Counted from the stretch's first letter, positions 21,066 through 33,110 are shown. The stretch is DNA of 64,000 bases from Vanessa cardui (GCF_905220365.1 NC_061147.1:7130001-7194000), one strand, 5' to 3'. The notes: a model not told the origin generated them from the letters alone. Numbers and translations are program-made.

Positions 21066-21844
21066 AGATCAAGATAAGCCGTCAAAGTATCCTGAACTAA
21101 CATCAATTTCCGACCCAGATTCTAAATGTGTTAATCTTGACAAGTTCTAATCGTAAATATTTGGATCGTTAATTTTATTGAGTGCGAAATTGAGAGAAGT
21201 TTTGATGACGGTATGATGATCATTTTAAATTAGGAAATAGGAGTTCGAAAATTGAATTTCGATTTGACGTTCCAAATTTAAAAACCGAAGCATCACAAAT
21301 CAATTTCATGATCGTTTTTTACTAATAAGCTATTTGACAATGCGAAAATTAAATTGTCGATTCGATAATAATTATATATTATGAGTTAAAAATGGTTATT
21401 TATTAACGAAAGCTGAAAATAATACTTAATTTATTCAAAAATCCATAAATAAAAATACTATATTTTAAACGTTTGCCACGTGACACAAAATGTTCCTGAT
21501 TGGACGGGCTTATAATGAAGTCCAAGTGGCTTGTTAACCTTGCTTTTCTACTATATGTACCACAAGTTAAAATACAGGCAAGTGACGTCACCGACCCCAT
21601 TGTAGCGCCACCAAGTAGCATTTTCGCGTGTTATTTAAATATGGAATTTATAATTTGATATCTTTCGGCAAATATCTACTAGAAATAAAAAAAAAAACAA
21701 CTTTTACTGGGTTCCTTAACCTCTACTAAATATTATAAAATGGATTTTAAAAACCAGTCAAATAGCCTCATGTATCATTTTCTTAATAATAATATCTACC
21801 AATGGCGTGCTTCCGAGATGAAACAATGATTCGTGCCGCGACAC

Positions 21845-21903
21845 AAAAGACCAATCACAGGGCGCGGGAAATATAATAATCATGTTGTGATTGGCGCCTT
21901 TTG
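21845..21903. promoter_or_regulatory. Inverted CCAAT pair
   Basis: 'accaatcaca' and 'tgtgattggcg' face each other across about 26 bases, with flanking CAAAAG/CTTTTG words extending the symmetry. Between them is 'gggcgcgggaaat', an E2F-like word. It may be promoter-like or a small palindromic insertion. Confidence 0.3.
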
Positions 21904-22009
21904 TAATTATAAAGAACTCATCGTAATGTCAGTGTTATTTAATTGAAGCGATTGTTAAACATTAATATGTTGTTCGTAACCAATAAAAAGTATAAGAACT
22001 TATTAGATA

Positions 22010-22235
22010 CTAGATGTGCCCGCGACCTTGGACGTGTTTGAATTTAACAAAAACAAAAATATTGTAGTCTAATTTATTCCCTATTGTATCAGTTATCTGC
22101 CAGAAAGTCTCGTCAAAATCTGTCCAGCCGTTTCAGAGATTAGCTGGAACAAACAAACAGACGGACCGACAAAAATTGTAAAAAATGTTATTTTGGTATA
22201 TGTACCGTGTATAAATACATATTCATTGAGTAAAA
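22010..22235 (-). mobile_element. Helitron-like element, family F
   Basis: The low-coordinate end reads 'actagatgtgcccgcgacct', that is, a minus-strand CTAG|T terminus. Inside are 'ctcgtcaaaatctgtccagc' and 'gaacaaacaaacagacggac', the pattern of a widespread lepidopteran element. The 114-codon minus-strand frame that overlaps it is not a gene. Confidence 0.55.
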
Positions 22236-22445
22236 AAAGGGCTATTTTAATATTACAAACAGACACTCCAATTTTATTATATGTGTAGATAACAAAACTT
22301 AAAAAAAATGAGTACGTAGTAATCATAATTGCTTTTTTAAGATTTATTGGTGTTCCAATAAAGCCGCAATTTGTGATAGAATCGTGTACAAGTACTAAGA
22401 GGCCATTGAACCTATAATTCAAATCGCGATAGTTCATTACACATA

Positions 22446-22500
22446 AATGAAATCAAAATAATATTTATTCAAGTTAGTGCTTACAAGCAATTCTGAATGT
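22446..22500 (-). repeat. LINE family C terminal tail
   Basis: On the minus strand it reads 'gcttgtaagcactaacttga' and then 'ataaatattattttgatttc', the last 50 bases of the family C 3' end. Confidence 0.55.
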
Positions 22501-22562
22501 TACAATATAATATTAAAATATGATAATTTAGTCCAAATTTATTTTGTATCATAATTTTACCA

Positions 22563-22850
22563 GATTCTTTTGAATATGAGCTGTGATGACTCAGTGGTTA
22601 GAACACGTAAGTAACCGATGTTTGCAGGTTCAAACCCAGGCAAACACCATTGAATTTTCATTTGCTTATAAATCATCTCGTACTCGGCGGTGACCGTGAA
22701 ACCTGCATGTGTGTAATTTCAACGAAATTGTGCCACATGTAAATCCATTAACCCGCATTGGAACAGCGTGGAAACCTAACCTTCTCCACAAAGAGAGAAA
22801 AAGAAAGCCTTAGCCCAGCTATGGGAAATTTACAGGATGTATATACACAT
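22563..22850 (+). repeat. SINE family I, full length
   Basis: This is a tRNA-derived SINE with an A box in 'gatgactcagtggttagaac' and a B box in 'gcaggttcaaacccaggc'. The body contains 'catctcgtactcggcggtga', 'gaaacctgcatgtgtgtaat', 'aacccgcattggaacagcgt' and 'ccttagcccagctatgggaa'. It ends near 'tacaggatgtatat'. It is the reference copy for the truncated ones at 12420, 14265, 27035, 33270, 39360 and 44110. Confidence 0.85.
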
Positions 22851-22854
22851 TTAA

Positions 22855-25060
22855 ATTCGATTCAAAAGGCTAATAATTCTTTAAGAAAAATTTAACGTTA
22901 TAAAACCTCGTCAAACAACTGGGCTGTTTGAATTGAGATATGGGTCACAGATTAAAAAAAAAAACAGCAAACTTTGAAGGTCAAACAAGCGATGTCATTG
23001 GTATCGTTCGCAGACAGATACACAATAATGAATCCTATCGACCGTCGCGCCTATAGACCCTACAAAGGCTAAATAATCGTGTAATATTATTCCGCTAATT
23101 TCTATAGTTGCCTATATCTCGGTGTTTTCTCGGAGGGAGGCAATAAATTTCTCTATACACGACGGAAAGCAATTTGCTTTGTCACTGAATTTTCTCATAG
23201 CATTTATATAATACGTTACATAACATTGTTAAGATTCGAAATAACAAAGGGATGATTTCTTATCTGTGCTAGTATTTCGTTCGGGTTATCTTTATATACG
23301 AACGGCACACTGAATTTTCTCGAATACAAATAGGTTTTATATGTTTTAAATATTGATTGAAAGACCGTACTATGATGTCTTGGACTGTAATTTTACTTTT
23401 TACGGCCAGTCTTGTTGGATAATGAATCGACAATCTGCATTGTTTGGAGGTTATGTTATATTTTATTTAAATATATTTTCTTTCATTCCTTAATTTTCAA
23501 GATAATTATGAAAATTAAAAATATATTTGTACAGATTACTTGCATATAATAACGTTAACGTATTATAGGTATAAATAAATATCAAAGAAAATTAAAAAAA
23601 AAAACAAGTGCGGCCTCAAATTGACATTCCAAATTCAAATGCGAAATAGCGGCAAAAGTTACGCGCCAACGAAATGGATGACGTTACTGGCATTCGTATC
23701 ACGGAGACAAAAGTACTGCAGCGCACCTCTGAACAAATTCAATAAAGTTGCCGAAACTACGCTAAGGGGAATACATAATTTCTTAGTGTCTCTTTGTACG
23801 CGATTAGTGATGTAACGATCGAAATTCAAATCGATATATATTCGAACACTTATTCGGATTCAAATTTGAAAAAAATGTTTTTATTTTAATTAATGGCGTG
23901 TTGTAAAAAGTTTTAAATGTTTTACAGTGATATCAATTTGAATAAAGAATATCAAAATTGGAATATCTATTCCATAAGAAAGGTTACATAAATTCACGTC
24001 TTGAAACGAGGCAGGAAAACCTCAAGAGATTGCAGGAAGTCAGCTGATATCGTAGTCCGGAGGTGGAATAATTTATAATGCCCAACCATTTGCAACGTGA
24101 ACACGAAATGAAATGGGAAACAAGAAAATCAAAAATTAAATTATATTTTAAACTTATGTCCTTGTTACTTTATTATTTAACAGTGTTACCATCGTCAGTA
24201 TATAAATAACAATTGTGACGTCACATCACTTACATTTGTCAAAGCATGTACAAATATTCCATTGTGTATATTATTTATGTATGTTCAAAGATTAATTTTT
24301 ACAGGTCGCTGAACTGTGGTTGCTAAAGTTAGTGGTTACTTTTTTGTAATCTAATAATGTTATCCATAAAATTATCATATATTATTATTAACTCATATCT
24401 TTTTTATAGGCTATGTCATATAAGTGAATTATTCTTCACCGCGTTCAGTTATATTAATTATAAATGTGCAACAATAATTATTTTTAGAATGGATACTTCT
24501 TCGATAATTTGCTGATTAGATTTGTGTTTTTTTTTTGTTAATAGATGACTTTATTCTTTGAATAGAAACCGGAGAAGGGTTTACAAAATTCAAAATTTAA
24601 ATTTCTCATGAAGGTAATTGATAAAATAATACAATTTTAATGAAACTAAAAATGTATCAACAGAACAGTTAGCATTCTTACCAGCATTCCACACGGTCAT
24701 AATTTTACAGTCACTATTTTTAATTCATATTTTTATATGTTTAAGGTCTTAATGTTAATAATTATTAACCAATTAGATATATCTATTAGTCAATATTGAT
24801 TTTCAGCAAACGTTTTAAAAATAATTGATATCGATAAAAAGCCACATCACTAGCTAACAGCGTTACTATTTAAATCCAGTTACAAGTTCTGAATATATTT
24901 TGTAATTACAGGTAAAGTTGAGACATGAAAATTTTGTAGGCGCAGCTGCGCGCTACGCTTAATTTGACTCTTTGAAATATTGTTATTTAAATTAAGTTAC
25001 ATTCAAGTAAAGTGGGAGGCTCCGTAGACAATGAACGTTATCTATTGTATACTTATATAC
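22855..25060. other. No gene recognised
   Basis: This is mostly AT-rich. A lower-AT patch at 23620-23770 holds a frame starting ATG GAT GAC (MDDVTGIRITETKVLQR, then a stop) with no splice support. Juxtaposed acceptor and donor words occur at 24909-24912. A decayed minus-strand family H fragment may lie at 24670-24720. Confidence 0.45.
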
Positions 25061-25189
25061 TTGTCTTATATGATACTCTTACTGTTTTATTGTTATCTTT
25101 ATATATATACATAATAACATTGCACTAATTATTAATATAAGATTTAATAAAATGCTTAAATATATAAAAATATAAATTAAAGAAATAGT

Positions 25190-25320
25190 TACTGTATAAA
25201 GGGTGGCAAGAATGCTAGCAGCATTTCCCCGTTGAATCATTCAATCCCGATTATCTGGGTAAAAAACGAACCAGCCCTCCTGTCACCAGTGGAGGCGAGG
25301 TTATATTGTTGATGAAGTTT
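25190..25320 (+). repeat. Dispersed repeat family H, longest copy
   Basis: 'ggtggcaagaatgctagcag', 'catttccccgttgaatcat', 'cccgattatctgggtaaaaa' and 'cctcctgtcaccagtggagg' occur in order. The first three recur at 49275. The class is unknown. Confidence 0.65.
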
Positions 25321-25429
25321 GCTCCAAAAACTTACTATTGCATTTGTTGTGTATAAAAGATTGTTAAAACTTTGATAATTGCTAGCTAATACTATAATAT
25401 ACCTTTTGAAAAGATAAATTCTTATGGGG

Positions 25430-25660
25430 TGTAAACTGCTTCGTTACGTAACGCGTTACGGCGCCAGTCTGTCTGCCTTTCCTTTCTCTTACGCATATGG
25501 CGGCGGTAGGCATTCTCTGTCTTTCTAAATCACAGCGCTATCCGTATTACGGACAGTTCAAACTATCACTTTTGTCAGACGTCCCGAGAAGCACACGTGC
25601 GTATTTTTTACGATTATAAGTCTAAAGTAATCCACATTGTCATGCGCATGCGCATATGCA
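25430..25660. promoter_or_regulatory. Promoter-like island with NRF-1-type site
   Basis: This low-AT block contains 'tacgtaacgcgttacggcgc', 'catatggcggcggtaggc' (YY1/Pho-like) and TGCGCATGCGCA at 25643-25654, an exact match to the NRF-1 (insect Ewg) palindrome. Such sites are typical of constitutive promoters. No transcript start or adjoining coding frame is visible, so the direction is unknown. Confidence 0.35.
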
Positions 25661-26514
25661 ATGAAAGGGATTCATATAGTATAACAATTTTCGAACCGCA
25701 ACTCGCTAAAGACCATTGATGTTTAGAAGAAAATCTGTTTTAAGATACCTGTCAAAAAGCCGGTCAAAATTATGTTTAGCTCTTTTTATAGGCTATACGA
25801 GGATACCACTGCACCTCAATAAGATGAGGTAAAACAATTGCAAGAATTGACTAAAAAGGAGTACAGCAGGGCATAATTACGCTACATTTTAATGTTTATT
25901 CAAAATTGGTAAACAGTCAAATGGACTTGAAAAGATCCCCACGCTATCGGCACTGTAAGAAATATTATATAAACTACCTTACCACTTTCTTCGCAAACGC
26001 ATCCGTAACCTTGGAAACTAAGTTATTATGTTCCGTATCCCTAAAAGTTATATTATTTAATCATTCAAACCTAAACACAACAATACCTAATATTGCTATT
26101 CATGTAATAAACTTTGTATGAGTGGTACTTTCCCTAAATAAAACCGTTAATCTCGTCATATTATAGAAGGAATTCCAATTTTGAACTTTTTTATTTAAAT
26201 AAAAATTACACAATATTAATTTAGTTTTAAAATAATAGATCGTATGTTACAATTCTAATTAGAATAGTAATGAGTTGCGAAGAAATCGTTAGCGTTAACA
26301 GAGACTTATCGTCTGGTTTACAGAGATGTATTCGGGGGTTACTACCGTAATTATTATATGCCAACCCCCCACATTCCAATACTAAAACTTAATTAAATAT
26401 CATGTATTCCAAATTTTCCCTGCCGTTTTAAAGAATACTCTCTACAAATTTCAAATGCGCAGAAGATCCTTGAGAATATTATCAAGCACAAATGTGTACG
26501 TAACATTCGTGGCT

Positions 26515-26765
26515 TCGTGCAAGGCTATCTGGGTCGGTACCACCCACTCATCAGATATTCTACTGCCAAACAACAGCACTTAGTATTGCTGTGTTCCGAT
26601 TTGAAGCCAGATGTGAGCCAGTGTAACTACAGGCAAAGGGGAGATAACATCTTAGTTCCCAAGGTTGGTGGCGCATTGGCTATGTAAGGAATGGTTAATA
26701 TTTCTTACCAAACCACTTACCATCAGGTGGTCCTCGTTCTCAAACCTGTAGCATAAAAAAAAACA
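26515..26765 (-). repeat. SINE-like family A, nearly complete
   Basis: Minus-strand copy with all family blocks, including the complement of 'accacccactcatcagatat', 'agcacttagtattgctgtgt' and 'taccatcaggtggtcctcgt', and an A-run end at 26755-26765. Confidence 0.75.
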
Positions 26766-27034
26766 TAAACACTCTATGTCTTCACTCGTTCTAATCAACA
26801 TAAAAAAATCTGCCATGTGGTAGAGAATGGAGATTTATTACTCAATCGCTCCAGAACGGCTAAGCGGGTCTGAATAAAATTTTGATATATTCTGGAATTT
26901 TTTAGTCGCGTTACAAACACATTATGTTACTTTTTCCGTATAATAATCAAATCCTTTAATGGCAGTGGTTTAAGAAAAGTATAACAGTGCCCTTTGAGAA
27001 TGACCGTTGACTGATATTGGTTAAAATAAAGTCT

Positions 27035-27205
27035 TTTATTATTGTAGCCCAATGGTTAGAAAATATATTCCTAATCGATGATTTTGAGTAAAACCCCGGG
27101 CACGCACTCATTGTGTGATTAGTTTGTGAATCATGCTTGCCACGAACTTGCAAGTTGTAGGAACTCGCATTGGAGAAGCATAGTAAGCTCCAAACCGTCT
27201 CCTCA
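27035..27205 (+). repeat. SINE family I, heavily decayed
   Basis: 'agcccaatggttagaaaata' stands where the A box lies, and 'gagtaaaaccccgggcacgc' stands for the B-box region. 'ggaactcgcattggagaagc' matches the 3' third. It is too diverged for exact ends. Confidence 0.4.
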
Positions 27206-27811
27206 ATAAATAAAAAATTTAACAAAAAGCAAAATCTACTTAAAACAAAACACTATTACAAAACCAATTCATATGCATTAAAAAGTAAAAAAAAAAATAC
27301 GTATTCAAAATATTTATTACCGTTCTCCTAATTAACATGAAATGAAAAATGTTCGACATGAAAAATGTTCAAAATCGATTTACGATTATATAATGTATTT
27401 ATAATGTTACATTTGAAGCCGGTGTCAGCCACGGGCACGCGTCTCAGGAATCAAAAGAAAGGAGTCCCTCGATTGACACAGTATATATTCGTATAAAAGG
27501 TAATTTGTATAAAACGTATTTCTTAAAGAACTGACAAAGTGGCTGACATGACATGGACCTAAGTCGTTATGAAGCCATGACAGATTTTACTTTATTATTA
27601 ATATTATTGAAACTAATTAGATAATAATTATTATATACCAGTGATTTATTTGTATGTCCCGCCATGATAAATATATCCTTTGTATATAAAAAATAATAAC
27701 AAATTATGTGTACTTAAATTCCTGCTTCTAATAGATATTGGGATACAAAGATCTTACCGCCCGAGTCCGACCCTGTGTGACCCGCGTTTGAAAATATAAA
27801 TTGGGTTTCAT

Positions 27812-27935
27812 ATATTTAGTGCGGCTCCAAAAGTGTTTTGAAAAGTAGTTGGAAGGGTCTAATTCCTTTAGTTTTATGCCTTTTTGGGGGGTTTTTAGCT
27901 CAGTTTGGGTCCCGCTGTTTTATAAGGGTCGATGT
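27812..27935 (+). repeat. Duplicated noncoding block, copy 1
   Basis: This shares 'tccaaaagtgttttgaaaa', 'cctttagttttatgc', 'gtttttagctcag' and 'ctcgctgtttta'-type blocks with 29058-29172 in the same orientation, 1.25 kb apart. By eye about three quarters of positions agree. It is not one of the SINE, LINE or Helitron families above. Confidence 0.6.
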
Positions 27936-28330
27936 TTGGATAGGACCTTTTTTAGGGATAGTTGTAGTTTGGAGATAAAATTTTCAAATTACGTTCGGAA
28001 AGTTCTTTCGTAGCTTTTGTTACGTATATTTCTGCATGTGTGTGTGTGTGTGTAAAATTGTATACATTTCATATTTGTGTTGAGTACGGCTTAAACACTT
28101 ACATATATGCATCAAAAGATATACGAATATATATGACTAGGAAGTCTTATTAAGAGCATGTTATATTATTATAATAATTATATAATTTATTTTATGCGAT
28201 TTCATTGTTCTGTTGTTTCTTCATGAAAATATACCAAATAAATAACTTTTGAATTGTATGTTTACCATAGAGAAGTAAAAAATTAATAAAAAATTAAAGC
28301 CCACTGGTGGGATAATTTTACGTAGATGTA

Positions 28331-28526
28331 TAGTCAGAGTAAGAAAACCTTTGTCTCTTTTCAAATTAATTATTTTGTCAAATCTTAAACTCTTAATACC
28401 TTTTGAATCTAAACATCAAATCATTGCGACGCAATATATCATTCTCGATCGGTAAAGCAGATTATCGCTCATACTGAGCACACGAAAATATATCTTAAGG
28501 TGACGAATCTTTTCTTACCCCGACTG
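28331..28526 (-). mobile_element. Tc1/mariner-type MITE, copy 2
   Basis: This is 196 bp, opposite in orientation to 2716-2908. The left end reads 'tagtcagagtaagaaaacct' and the right end closes 'cttttcttaccccgactg'. TA flanks both sides (28329-28330 and 28527-28528). The interior also matches copy 1 ('catcaaatcattgcgacgca', 'cgctcatactgagcacacga'). Confidence 0.8.
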
Positions 28527-29057
28527 TACATTGCGGGTTGCTAGAAACAAATATGACAATATTTTTATCCAATATAATCACGATTCCTTACAATACTTTA
28601 AACGCCAAGCAATAAACAATAAACATGAAGTATGAACCCATGAAAATCAACGATACTAGTATAAGTTAAGTTTGCAACCTGTAACCATAAACACATCTAA
28701 CTACTGAACTGTCAAGGACTGCATTTATCGAGGCTTAATTTTAAATAATAGAAAATGAACACTAAAAACAATTACTAAATTTATAAATTCCCTTTTAAAA
28801 CAATTTCTTGGAAGAACATTTCTACATTATTGTTTCATTTATATAATAATCATGCTCTTAAGATTTCAAACATAATATATAAACCGAGAAACTAAGTTTA
28901 TTTTATAGAAAATTAATACAGAAACGTAATAATTATGTTAGCAAGTTTTACAGCGATATGATAATATGAAACATCGTTCTATATTAATATTACAAATTTA
29001 TTTGTATGTAAGGGTAATCTCCGGAACTAAACATTCAATTAAAAAAAAAAAAACTGG

Positions 29058-29172
29058 TTATTTAGTGCCAGGATTCCAAAAGTGTTTTGAAAAATAGTTG
29101 TACGAGCTTTACCTTTAGTTTATGCATTTTTTGGAATGTTTAGCTCAGGTTAGATCTCGCTGTTTTAGCTAC
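29058..29172 (+). repeat. Duplicated noncoding block, copy 2
   Basis: This is the partner of 27812-27935: 'ttccaaaagtgttttgaaaa', 'cctttagtttatgcattttt' and 'tttagctcaggttagatctc'. It starts right after an A-run, but no target duplication is evident. Confidence 0.6.
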
Positions 29173-29499
29173 GTTTTTTTATTAGTGCTAATCTATAGAG
29201 TATAAAATTTATTTATAAAATTATGTTTTTTTTAAGAAATTGCACTCGTGACAAACCAGGTTTAGTTGCAAGTATGACATTGAAACAATAAGACAAGTTG
29301 TGGTTTGAGTGCCTACTACGTAGCGAACCTCATTTATTCATTAATAAAAATAACATAGATTGTACTTATAAAAACGGTTCGTGTTTTAAACTCTTCGTTC
29401 ACGTTGAAGTATCTCAAATCTTATCTCCACATAACCCTTACAAGAATACATAATTAATTCCCTCTGAAAATGGAGTTAAAAAATTGATTAAAGCTCGCG

Positions 29500-29665
29500 T
29501 AGACCGCACGGTTCTACGAGTTAGTTCTACGGAAACGTCAAAGTTTGCGGGGTGGAAGCGTGGGGGCCAAATGGGTGGGGGTAAAAAGGGGGCAAAAATG
29601 AGCGCACTGAAGACGGATCGGGGAAGTTTAAAATTAGACTCGCCCGTCTGTTCTTTCGGCTAAAT
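29500..29665. other. GC-rich island
   Basis: 'gaccgcacggttctacgagt', 'ggaagcgtgggggccaaatg' and 'gtgggggtaaaaaggggg' stand out in AT-rich surroundings. No repeat match, no consistent frame and no splice sites are visible. Confidence 0.3.
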
Positions 29666-29934
29666 AGACGTTTGTTGAGGGCTATAACGGCTACAGTTTG
29701 TTATGTACCTATGATGTATTTTGTTTGTATTACTTTTAAATTTTCCTTAAATTATTAATTAGATAAAGAATTATGATGTTATTTTTTAAACTAATTTGTT
29801 TTATTTAATCTTTGATGACATCCTTTGCAATGTGACTTCCAGTAGAGTCATCTAGAGCTATTGCATCTACTGGATACCGTAAGAGCCCGTATACGAAACA
29901 TGTATATATGCTAAAGTATATACTAATACTACCA

Positions 29935-30015
29935 GTACTTACCACCTCATCGTGTGAGAACGACAGACAGACAGACAGACACAGTTACTTTCACATTTAT
30001 AATAATAATATATAT
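29935..30015 (-). mobile_element. Helitron-like family D fragment
   Basis: 'gagaacgacagacagacaga' and 'cagttactttcacatttata' mark the 5' end of the element on the minus strand. The hairpin end is absent. Confidence 0.55.
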
Positions 30016-30019
30016 TTTT

Positions 30020-30970
30020 AGAACAATCGAATTTATTAGAATTTATTTTATGACATAGAGTATGTCATAAAGTCACTTAAATGGTATTGAGTCATTTATT
30101 CATCTGAATTGATATCGCTGATACACCCGATACAGTGTGTAGGGTAACGGCATACTCGGAGGTAGAACCAGCACAATAAATAATGCGGAACTCATGATTG
30201 AATGTTATTTATTTATTCTACTAGTATTAGTATATTCTCTTTTTATTCTATGACTGGAGATTTTCAGTAGACAAAAGATAATAAGTAGATTATAAAACCG
30301 TAAGAAAGATTTTAAGGAGAATGTCATTATGGAAGTGAAACAATTTCTCGTATTGGTGTTTTTACATCATATCGTCAGTGGAAATAAAGAAAAGCCTAAA
30401 ATCCGAAATCTTACTTTTAAAAATGAGGTTTAATCACTTAACTTTAAATCTCATATCCTGAAAGTACAATTTTGGCGTTATGCCATTTTTCTTTCCACTT
30501 ACCATACCTTTGTATTGATGTTAATCCCAACAGTCAAAGTAAAGATATATTTGATATAATTGTATGATACGTCTTCTTTTTTTTAAATATTCAACAAACA
30601 AAATCGAAGTATACCTGTGATTAAAACTGCCTCTTATCTTAGATGATAAAAAGTGTTGTATCATCAGTCTTTAAAATAACGGCACAACATTCCACGCGTT
30701 CCGTATGCCTTTAATTTTATAATCTGAGCTTCTACATTTATAGATTTATCAAGCTGCCTAATTATCTATTAGTATAATTGGTCTATAATTCTAAATGCGA
30801 ACCCAGAAATCTAATTCAAATCAATAAATTATTGAATTTGGTAACATAATTTTCCAAGATCAATTCGAAATTATCTGATTGAAAGAAGTTTAATTTTAAT
30901 TCAACTACTCTTTGCATTGTGATGGAATTTGATAACTATTTTTGGCTAGCTTATTGGGTCGTACAAATTA
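30020..30970. other. No gene recognised
   Basis: This is AT-rich sequence without a matching repeat family or splice-bounded frame. A minus-strand donor-like GGTAAGTGG lies near 30485 without an accompanying exon. Confidence 0.5.
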
Positions 30971-30973
30971 GTG

Positions 30974-31148
30974 TGTACACGCGAGAGATAAGTGGACTGT
31001 AATTTTAGTTGATTAAGAAGGGGAGTTGTTGCCTCAAATTCTGGGTTCTTGGTTTTGAAGACTTTCTTCTGCTTGGGAACGCTCCTTTGGTCTTCACACA
31101 CTCGAAGAATATTTATGTATATATTTAATCCTGTTACGCGCGTGTACA
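30974..31148 (-). other. Unrecognised open frame between short inverted ends
   Basis: The minus-strand frame contains CEDQRSVPKQKKVFKTKNPE and then FEATTPLLNQLKLQSTY, with many G/C-ending codons (GTC, TTC, ACC, AAG), unlike AT-driven chance frames. The stretch is bounded by the 10-base inverted words TGTACACGCG (30974-30983) and CGCGTGTACA (31139-31148). A possible acceptor (TTCTTCGAG) precedes it but no good donor follows. It may be a small transposable element remnant or an exon. I do not recognise the peptide. Confidence 0.3.
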
Positions 31149-31529
31149 TTATATTTTTATTTACGGAGATGTGTCAATTAATCTGAGTAGCAAGTTCGAA
31201 ATTAAATCGTAGGGAATGGTAACCCCGAGTAAGAAAGGCATTTAAATCACACCATTATTCTTCATCTATCAAATAATTTAAAGGTTTTTTCTAATGATCT
31301 GTACAAAAAAAAAATAGAAAATTCGCCAAAAAATATTTAGTCTGTGCAAGGAAGTTATTTCAAACAAAGCAGGTACGATGCGGACATTATCTTTATATTG
31401 TAAGAATACTTAACTAAGAAACACTTCAAACTCTACGACGTTTCTTGGGTTTGTTGATACTAGAGTCTATGTCTGCATAGACCTTGTGAAGGTAGTCTTC
31501 CACTGGATACATGCGATGCTATACGATAA

Positions 31530-31815
31530 TATATATCTTTTTTGTTAAATGGAAAATTACAAAAAAAGCTTGGATTAATTTTGACAGACTGGATACATCT
31601 ATTACATACACACATTATTATATTTAACGAACATGACTGTATTTTTAAATGTTGAAAACGAGTAATTACTGAGTTTCTTGCCGGTTGATTTTGGTAGATT
31701 TCTACTTTCTGAACCAGTGGTAATTTCACTAAATATAGTTGTTAAAATGACGATTCAAAAGTGCTTGTAAATGCCAACTTGCATAAAGTGTATTTTGATT
31801 TTGATTTTTGATTCT
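31530..31815 (+). repeat. LINE family C 3' end
   Basis: 'acgagtaattactgagtttc', 'tctactttctgaaccagtgg', 'aaaatgacgattcaaaagtg' and 'gtgtattttgattttgattt'. The polyprotein part upstream is too decayed to translate. Confidence 0.75.
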
Positions 31816-32111
31816 GTACTTAAATTTATGGAACATGTAACATAAATACAATATATGATGAAGTAAGCATACAACGCTAACTTGTCTGAAATGTAAGTTT
31901 AACGAATCCTACGCATATGACAGAGATTGTTATATTTTAGGGTTTAAAAATTGATTTAGTACTTTTATTGAAGTAAAGATTTCTTGATATTATAAATGTT
32001 TTAGGATATGTTAAAATTGGAATCAATATTAACCTTAGTAATGTAGTTTGTGTTTTGTGTTTGCTTGCCTTGTCTGTTTTAAATATTTGTGACATACTTG
32101 ATAGCGAACCA

Positions 32112-32322
32112 TTGACGACCTCCGTGGTCGAGTACTGTACACCAAATTTCATGGGCACGTTTCATTTCGAGGTTTCGAATCCCGGCCGAGTCGATGTAGA
32201 AAAAGTTCATTATTTTTCTATCATCTTGGGTGTCTCCATACCACAGGCGCTTTAGCTACTTACATTGCGATCAGAGTATTGTATGTGGTGTTGTCAAAAT
32301 ATTTATTTATTTATAAAAAAAG
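32112..32322 (+). repeat. SINE family B, with internal changes
   Basis: The A box 'ctccgtggtcgagtactgta' is followed by an insertion before the B box 'aggtttcgaatcccggccga'. The body lacks the 'taccgtcgttacttctg' block and ends 'gttgtcaaaatatttattta', the (ATTT)n-type tail. Confidence 0.75.
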
Positions 32323-32959
32323 GAAGAGAGTTGTATTGTTACTAAGAGTTTATTCAATTAAATTACGTTTATGTTAGTGTGGATATGTGAGTCAATAGAT
32401 TTATAAGCGACATTTAAACCCAATCAGTGTTGTACTATATATCGCTATAAATCCACTGGACGGGAAGCTTTAGTCCCCAGAGCGCATGTTCTTGAAACAA
32501 AGGAAGGTAATTGAAAATTCTATCAAAACTTTAACGAGACGAGGCTTCTTTGACAATAAGTTGGAGAACTCATTTGGTAGCAGCTGGCAAATTAAGATGT
32601 AGATTGAGATGATCATTTTTATTGCAAAATAGCCTTTATTATTTATGTAATAAAACACATATCAATACATATCTATATTTTTTTTATTTTACAGGGATAC
32701 GAGTATATTTAAATATTTTATAGTGTGGAAATTAATATCATTTAGATATTTCAAAATTCTTTTCTATTATAAAGCTGAACTCGTATATGAACTGCTACAA
32801 AAAATATATATAATTACTAAATTACCTTTGTTACTGAATTTGTAAGACGACTTAAAGTTCTCCAAAGAGCCTACTTCATATTAGTGTCTTAAGTTGATTT
32901 TGTTTTTGAACGAGTAAATTGAATATGATCATTTGAATAATAGTACTTGAGAGTTACTA

Positions 32960-33110
32960 CTAACTTATATATACTAATATTATAAATGTGAAAGTAAGTT
33001 TGTCCGTCTGTTGCCCCATCGCCGAACCAGTGAATCAAATTTGATTAGATCATTTTACCCCTGACACCTGTCGATCTATCCCGCGTGTGTGAGCCTTCGA
33101 TCACATAATT
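32960..33110 (+). mobile_element. Helitron-like family D, 5' part
   Basis: This begins 'atatactaatattataaatg' and 'tgaaagtaagtttgtccgtc', then diverges. The 3' hairpin is not recognised. Confidence 0.45.

Noticed and set aside
22093..22437. 114-codon minus-strand frame
   Set aside because: It overlaps the Helitron-like family F copy and AT-rich flank, with no domain or splice support.
23621..23815. Coding exon with MDDVTGIRITETKVLQ
   Set aside because: It looked protein-like, but no pyrimidine tract or donor is present and the competing frames are equally open.
26956..27225. 89-codon minus-strand frame
   Set aside because: It lies across a decayed SINE family I copy.
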